Source of the DNA: Lachnospiraceae bacterium
Lineage (GTDB): Bacteria; Bacillota; Clostridia; Lachnospirales; Lachnospiraceae
Reading direction: 5' to 3'
Assembly (NCBI GenBank): GCA_021769135.1
Contig: JAETTM010000021.1
Coordinates: 1-57,659 of the forward strand
DNA length: 57,659 bases
The translations under genes and the position numbers were made by a program. The notes below the pieces were generated by a model. It had not been told where the DNA came from and ran no database searches. It was given only the letters and a program-made list of their open reading frames with translations. Shown here one piece after another: positions 52,573 through 57,659 of this stretch (its first letter is position 1; the number at the start of each line of letters is the position of its first letter).

Positions 52573-54836
52573 TTTTTCTCCCCTTTCTTAACTTCGGCGG
52601 CAGTTCTGGACTTCTCCTTTCTGGTTGATTCACGCTTAATGGTGGAGCTGCGTTCCTTGATGGAATGTCGCTGCGGCTCTTGCTCTGCTGTGGTAGGGGC
52701 AGCCGCCTTTGGCTGCGGTCTTTCTGAATGGGAAGCCGTCTGCACAATCTGACGTTCCGTCCTCTCTGGCGGTATATCCGCTTTTTCTTTCACGGATGAT
52801 ACCACAGGTCTTTCCGTAGGCTTGCCAGCACTTCCAGCCTGCACCGTGGCTCTGGCCGTCTGTGTGTGGCTTCGCTCCACAGGCTCATGTGATTCTGTCT
52901 GCGGTGTGGTGGCAGGTCGTCCATGAACAGGGGAAGCGGTTTTCTGCGGTTCTGCGTCAGAAGATTTCTTTTCTTTTGCCTGTTCCATTTCCGCTCTGCG
53001 CTCTGCAATGGTCTTCCTGCGCTGTTCCTCTTTTTCCTTGCGCCCCTCCGCTCTGGCAGTTCTGGTCTGCGTCATGCTGGATGTAAAGTCACGCACACCC
53101 TCCGATACCTGCGTTTTCCCGTGGTAAAGGGCGTATTTTGCATTGACAGGCAAATCCTTTGCCTGTTCTTTCAGCCCTGCGGCGGTGTCTACAATCTTGC
53201 CTTTGGTGTCCATGACCGCACCTGCCGCCTGTCCAGCCCGTTTGCCCATAGAAGCCTTTTCCTCTTTGCCAGTCTGTCCATCCGGTCGGGTATGGTCTGC
53301 CTGTGTGGTTCTGGAAGCTCCCGAACCGGAAGCCGCCCTCGATTGCTTAGAAGCCTTAGAAACGGCTGCACCAGCTCCAAGAGCCGCCACGGAACGCCCC
53401 AGCTTATGTTGTAATCGGTGCATATGGGCGTGCATGAGCATACGGGGTCTTCGCATAATACGGCTTCCCACGCTTTGGGAATCGCCGCTCTGCAAGGAGA
53501 ACATACTCATTAAATCCCCCAGTTTGAAGTAGATTCCGGCAAAGGTCACAATCTGCAAGAACGCAATGAGGAAGAACGGATAACCTGCGGAAAGCGTATA
53601 GAGCATGGTGGAAATACTAAATGCTATTGTAATAATCAGCGTGATTCCTGCCCTCGTCAAAATGGTATTGAACAGCTTTGTAATGGCACGCTTTGACATT
53701 CCGTCAAAGGTGGGAACCATGCTTAAAATGAAGCTTACAGGCAGGAACATAGCGTAAATGATGAATAGCACCTGCGAGAAAATCATAATGCCTGTCAGCA
53801 GGAACACGAACACGGAAATACCGATATTGAAAACAAAGAGAAAAAACACCATCCCCAAGCGGTTAATGGTTTTCGTGACAGTAAGGTTCGTGTTCTCCCT
53901 GTCCTCGATTTCCTCCACAACGATTTCTTCCCTGTCTTCTCCATTGTTGGTGTCGGGGCTGGTGGATAGTAAACTCTCCACCCGATCCGCACCAACACTC
54001 TCCATATCCGAGTTGCCGTATTGAAGCAGAAGCCACGGCTGTTTTACTTGAATGGAAAAAAGACTGTCACGGATAAGGTCTACACTGTCTTTCCCCTGGC
54101 TTTCCGAGTTTGGCATGACAATCTTTGTACCGAGTGAAAGGCTGGCATTGCTGATGTCTGCGGAAAAGTCATTGATTTTCCCGATATAGTCGGGCGCATA
54201 GGCAATAAACGCCGCTGACAGTACGAATACCGCAACAAAATTTACAACGGCATGAATGGCTTTCGTGGTTTCCCGTTTAATAAGCCCCGTATAGGCAACG
54301 TAGATTCCCACAACAAGAATCAGAATCAACAGGAATCCGATATAGAATCCCTCTGAGGAAAGTCCGTTAGGGGTAACGCCTGCAAGGGTCTGCATATTCT
54401 TTCCGATAGAATCCGCCGTTGCCGATATGAAGTCCAGTGAGTAGGCTTCCTGTATCAGATAGCCCGTTGCGTTGGAAAGATACAGGCTGATTGTCCAGAT
54501 AAAATTTGTGATGGCATACAGCCCGTACATGACCTGTTTCCCGATACCGTCCAGCCAGTTCCACGGCAGCCAATCCCAGCCCGTGTCCACATAAAAATCA
54601 AGCTGGTAATTGTCCAGTGGGTACTTGCTATATTCGTTGGCGGCATTGACGGTATCATCCACCAGCCCTGCGGCATGGGCTACCGTTCCCAGCGTCGCTA
54701 ACAGAAAAATGGCACTCACGAATACTAAAAGTACCGTAACTGCCACTTTTCCAAGCCGCTGCATATTCCATTTTCGTTTCCGTTCCGGCTTGCCGCCTGC
54801 CGCCGGATTCCGGTGCAGCAGATTTTTTATTTTCAT
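52569..54836 (-). CDS. Mobilome membrane protein, Tn916 orf15 / TcpH-like (CD3337/EF1877 family)
   Basis: 755-residue core membrane protein of the transfer channel. It has a basic start, about seven to eight helices between residues 25 and 430, and a long hydrophilic tail of some 300 residues, rich in Lys, Glu, Gln and Arg, that is probably cytoplasmic. The segment FDGMSKRAITKLFNTILTRAGITL is conserved in the family. It overlaps the orf14-like gene by 4 bases downstream and the orf16-like gene by 4 bases upstream. Confidence 0.88.
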   Translation of the reverse strand: MKIKNLLHRNPAAGGKPERKRKWNMQRLGKVAVTVLLVFVSAIFLLATLGTVAHAAGLVDDTVNAANEYSKYPLDNYQLDFYVDTGWDWLPWNWLDGIGKQVMYGLYAITNFIWTISLYLSNATGYLIQEAYSLDFISATADSIGKNMQTLAGVTPNGLSSEGFYIGFLLILILVVGIYVAYTGLIKRETTKAIHAVVNFVAVFVLSAAFIAYAPDYIGKINDFSADISNASLSLGTKIVMPNSESQGKDSVDLIRDSLFSIQVKQPWLLLQYGNSDMESVGADRVESLLSTSPDTNNGEDREEIVVEEIEDRENTNLTVTKTINRLGMVFFLFVFNIGISVFVFLLTGIMIFSQVLFIIYAMFLPVSFILSMVPTFDGMSKRAITKLFNTILTRAGITLIITIAFSISTMLYTLSAGYPFFLIAFLQIVTFAGIYFKLGDLMSMFSLQSGDSQSVGSRIMRRPRMLMHAHMHRLQHKLGRSVAALGAGAAVSKASKQSRAASGSGASRTTQADHTRPDGQTGKEEKASMGKRAGQAAGAVMDTKGKIVDTAAGLKEQAKDLPVNAKYALYHGKTQVSEGVRDFTSSMTQTRTARAEGRKEKEEQRRKTIAERRAEMEQAKEKKSSDAEPQKTASPVHGRPATTPQTESHEPVERSHTQTARATVQAGSAGKPTERPVVSSVKEKADIPPERTERQIVQTASHSERPQPKAAAPTTAEQEPQRHSIKERSSTIKRESTRKEKSRTAAEVKKGEKK

Positions 54837-57286
54837 TCCTCCACCTCTTTTCTGACGGGCGGTCTGGTATCAAAGGCGTGCAGCAGGTCTTCAAATATGG
54901 GATGGAACTGTATCACGCCGACACGTCCGTATAGGTCACTGATAAGGCACTGTCCATTTTCAAGGTCACGCAACCGCTTCTGGTTGTTCTCGTCCTCTGC
55001 GTCTACACCGAAGAAAGCTAGGGTCTTCTTAATCTCGTTTATGTCCGTAGAGCGGAACGCAAATTTCAAGCCGAGGTTGTTTTTCAATTTTTCATCCAGC
55101 AAATCGTCTGTGTTCTGTGTCACGAAATATACACCTGCGTTCATGGCACGCCCAGCCCTCACTAATTTCATGGACAGGGTTTTTCCCTGCGCCACCTGTA
55201 AGAAGCTCCATGCTTCGTCAAGGTCTACAATCTTAAAAATGCTGCGGTCTGTGTGGATGAAATCAAGGGCAAAGGTACTGATAACGATTAGCATAGCCAC
55301 GGATAAAAGCTCCATTGTGGTATATTCCTCAAAGCTGGTTTCCTTATCCGGCAGCACCAAATCCGCTACCTGTATGATGTTCAACTGCTTTTCAAGGCTG
55401 ATGGACTGCTCCACATCCCCGTGTGAGAAAAGCAGGTGTGCAAAATCGTAATCTGTGAAAGATTCGATATGGTCGGCAATGCTTACGCTGATGGGCGTTC
55501 CCTCCACACGCAATTCCTCAATGACTTTCAGTAAGCCCCGTTCCTCACTGTTGGTTACGGCACGAATGGCTTTTCTAAGGACAGGGAACTTTTCGCCGTC
55601 ACGGGAGGAAATGCCTGTAAGGAATGTGAGGATGTCGATTGCCAGCGATTCCGAATCTTTCGGATTCTCCATAATCACGTAGGGGTCAAGCAGCCCCTTG
55701 TTTTTCTCGTCCGAGGTCAGGTTGACAATGTTAATCTCGTCGGCAATTTCCGGCAGCGTTTCTTTCCAGTTCCCACGTTCTGCCTTTGGGTCTACAATAA
55801 CAGCCTGTGCGCCGAACAGGACGGAGTAATAGACAATCATATTATTGGAGAATGATTTTCCGCCGCCCAATGAGCCGACGAAAGCGGCAGCGAGGGCATT
55901 TGTCACAGAACCTTTTACTCCTTGACTGGCGAGGGCGGGTTTCAGATACACATTCCTTCCCGTGTCAAGGCTGTACCCCACATAGATTCCCTCATTCTCC
56001 CCCAACATCTGCGTTGCCCCGAATCCCAATCCGGCGAGGAAATCGCTTGTCACATACTGGATGTAATCATTCATATACCGTTTGCTGGCAGGCAGAAATT
56101 CCCCATGCAAGCCCAGCATATCCCCAAATGGACGCACCAGCTTCACACTCAAATCGTCGTAGAAGTCCTTGACTTCATTACAGCGGCGTTTCAGCTCGTC
56201 AAGGTCGGGAGCTGTGACACGCACCACGTAGGACAGCTTATACATGGATTCCTTGCTCTGGTCTAAGGTGGTTTCCAGCTCATTCACACTGTCCAGTGCT
56301 TCCGCCACGTTGGAACTGGTTTCGTTGTCGCTCTGCCATGCGTGGTTATCCAAGTCTTTCAGCTCTTTCTTCTTGTTGCGGACAGTGGACAGGGCTTTCC
56401 GGTTCGCCACGATTTCCACATTCATGCTGGTATCAATGGGGAAGGTAAACTGCTGTTGCTGATAGTAGAAGATTTCAGACGACGGGAAGTCCAGTTCGCC
56501 CACAATGGAATTGATGGTAAAGTAAGCGACGTATACCGTGGATTCTTCCTGCTCGATTTTCAAATACCGCTGTTTTTCTTCAATCAGACAGCGTGTCGGC
56601 TTGATAAGGTCGTAATATTTTATCAGCGTTTCCTTATCCAGTTTTTTCTTCGGCAGATAGTATTCGTAGTCCTCATATGCCGTTCCTGTCTGCCCGTAAA
56701 GGTGTTCTATGAGATAGCCAAAATCGTCCTTGTCCAGACGGCGGACTTTAAAGCGGCGTGAGATTTTATTTTCCAGCAGTTTTTCCATCTTAGAGTAACG
56801 CCAGATTTCATCATTGCTCATAGAAACAAAATCTCCCATGAGCTTATGGTTCACATCGTGGATGAAGTCAGAAAAGGCGTTTGCCGCTTCTTTACCCACG
56901 CTTTTAATCGTGACTTCCTGCTCATTCAGAATCAGCTTGAAGCCGATAAAAAAACGGTAGTCCACTTGATTTTCCCCAATCATGGAAATAAGGGCTTCGG
57001 TCTGTGCGTCGATTTTTTCATAAGCAATTTCTTTCAGCCTGCCGGACACTTCCTTTTTAGAGCGTTCCTGCGCCGCCCGTATGCTGGATTCTGTGCTAAT
57101 CTGCAAAGCGTGGATTCTTCCGTCACGGTTCTGTGCGATTAACTGCCGAAAGGAATCATGCACTTGATATTTCTGTTCTGGACTAAGGAACGAATAATTG
57201 TAGGGAAGCAGTTCATAGTAAGCAAAACATTCCCCGTCGTTGTTCCACACTAGATTGTTTTCGATATATTTAATCAGATATGCCAT
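54833..57286 (-). CDS. Conjugal transfer ATPase, Tn916 orf16 / VirB4-like
   Basis: About 817 residues. The N-terminal half is the VirB4 docking domain. The C-terminal half is a RecA-like ATPase with Walker A GSLGGGKS (about 470-477) and Walker B FKIVDLDEAWSFLQV, then the family tail RDLENGQCLISDLYGRVG. It powers the transfer apparatus. The start ATG 57286 has AGGAG nine bases away; GTG 57295 is directly adjacent to it and less likely. It overlaps the orf17-like gene by 17 bases. Confidence 0.93.
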   Translation of the reverse strand: MAYLIKYIENNLVWNNDGECFAYYELLPYNYSFLSPEQKYQVHDSFRQLIAQNRDGRIHALQISTESSIRAAQERSKKEVSGRLKEIAYEKIDAQTEALISMIGENQVDYRFFIGFKLILNEQEVTIKSVGKEAANAFSDFIHDVNHKLMGDFVSMSNDEIWRYSKMEKLLENKISRRFKVRRLDKDDFGYLIEHLYGQTGTAYEDYEYYLPKKKLDKETLIKYYDLIKPTRCLIEEKQRYLKIEQEESTVYVAYFTINSIVGELDFPSSEIFYYQQQQFTFPIDTSMNVEIVANRKALSTVRNKKKELKDLDNHAWQSDNETSSNVAEALDSVNELETTLDQSKESMYKLSYVVRVTAPDLDELKRRCNEVKDFYDDLSVKLVRPFGDMLGLHGEFLPASKRYMNDYIQYVTSDFLAGLGFGATQMLGENEGIYVGYSLDTGRNVYLKPALASQGVKGSVTNALAAAFVGSLGGGKSFSNNMIVYYSVLFGAQAVIVDPKAERGNWKETLPEIADEINIVNLTSDEKNKGLLDPYVIMENPKDSESLAIDILTFLTGISSRDGEKFPVLRKAIRAVTNSEERGLLKVIEELRVEGTPISVSIADHIESFTDYDFAHLLFSHGDVEQSISLEKQLNIIQVADLVLPDKETSFEEYTTMELLSVAMLIVISTFALDFIHTDRSIFKIVDLDEAWSFLQVAQGKTLSMKLVRAGRAMNAGVYFVTQNTDDLLDEKLKNNLGLKFAFRSTDINEIKKTLAFFGVDAEDENNQKRLRDLENGQCLISDLYGRVGVIQFHPIFEDLLHAFDTRPPVRKEVEE

Positions 57287-57659
57287 AAATTTCACTCCTA
57301 ACTGCCGTGATGGATTCTGCCGGATAGTCTTTCCCCAGCTTCACGGTCTTACCTGCATAGGTCAGTTTCGGGCGCACCAGATAGGCGATAACGGATTTCA
57401 GAAAGCCGTAAGGTTTCTTCCCATCAAAGGTTTTCTGGCACATGAACCATGTAAGCGCAAGGGGAATCCCAAAGTATTTGAGGAAAACCCCGTCTATCAT
57501 GGACAGCGGCGGCACATTCCCAAGCAGCATGACAGCAAACAGTGATACCACAAACCACGTCATTTGCGTAAACGTGATGGGGAACGGCAGCTTGAAATCA
57601 TTGATGGAATAAAGTACCTTTTCCACCGACCAGATACTTGTATAGCTTCGGATTTTCTT
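57270..57659 (-). CDS. Conjugal transfer protein, Tn916 orf17 / TcpE-like, partial
   Basis: C-terminal 129 residues of the TcpE-family membrane protein; the start lies right of the window because the frame stays open to the edge (KKIRSYTSIWSVEKVLY). Two adjacent hydrophobic helices occur around FTQMTWFVVSLFAVMLLGN and GIPLALTWFM. It overlaps the orf16-like gene. It is part of the transfer complex. Confidence 0.85.
   Translation of the reverse strand, partial: KKIRSYTSIWSVEKVLYSINDFKLPFPITFTQMTWFVVSLFAVMLLGNVPPLSMIDGVFLKYFGIPLALTWFMCQKTFDGKKPYGFLKSVIAYLVRPKLTYAGKTVKLGKDYPAESITAVRSEIYGISD

Larger units (their letters stand above)
46370..57659. mobile_element. Tn916-family integrative conjugative element inserted in feoB, incomplete
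   Basis: From the break in feoB to the window end, gene order matches Tn916: regulators like orf8, orf7 and orf9, a cargo region where tet(M) sits in Tn916, then transfer genes orf13, orf14, orf15, orf16 and orf17 on the minus strand. The expected orf21 (FtsK-like), orf20 (relaxase) and other genes would follow outside the window. The int/xis genes that in Tn916 lie at this end are absent. The base composition and codon style also differ from the Lachnospiraceae genes to the left. Confidence 0.9.

Overview
The window reads as a chromosome segment of a spore-forming, anaerobic Firmicute of the Lachnospiraceae type. The reasons are Gram-positive ribosome sites throughout, the sporulation and division block mazG-hup-rqcP-yabP-yabQ-divIC-spoIIE-tilS-hpt-ftsH in its Bacillus/Clostridium order, a CotS-like spore coat kinase homologue, a high-molecular-weight rubredoxin, many glycosidases, and a Tn916-family conjugative element at the right end. 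The genus cannot be fixed from sequence alone.

Layout. 1-3561: the 3' end of a beta-glucoside PTS permease, a family 1 phospho-beta-glucosidase and a split ThrE-type exporter. 3562-3830: a structured leader carrying two copies of a pseudoknot-like fold in front of acetate kinase (ackA). 5076-9218: the CCA-adding enzyme, a CotS-like protein and a PEGA-domain surface protein. 9261-17382: the conserved nucleoid, sporulation and division block, with a Spo0A-type promoter before a SpoIIE that lacks its membrane domain. 17607-22851: a GH78 rhamnosidase and a GH13 amylase-type enzyme. 22871-24445: two decayed genes. 24506-30925: an AraC regulator, a sugar ABC importer without its own ATPase, and a GH36 alpha-galactosidase, together an alpha-galactoside utilisation locus. 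31238-32245: a ferredoxin-fused aldo/keto reductase.

32348-41173 is the most unusual chromosomal locus: a LacI-type regulator, a matching palindromic operator over a strong promoter, a NitT/TauT-type binding protein, two different permeases, two different ATPases and two sulfatases without signal peptides. The ATPase substitutions all fall in the same composite nucleotide site, which predicts an asymmetric importer. The sulfatases look cytosolic, so the locus probably imports a small sulfated compound and desulfates it inside the cell. A 227-nt near-palindromic element follows.

41686-46371: a predicted ATPase/nuclease, a high-molecular-weight rubredoxin, a DUF1284 protein, feoA and a feoB cut in its conserved membrane core. 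From about 46370 to the end lies a Tn916-like conjugative element: regulators, transfer genes orf13 to orf17, and a cargo operon (TetR, two-helix membrane protein, flavodoxin) behind a 44-bp perfect palindrome where tet(M) sits in Tn916. No integrase or excisionase is present at the feoB-side end. The element runs beyond the window.
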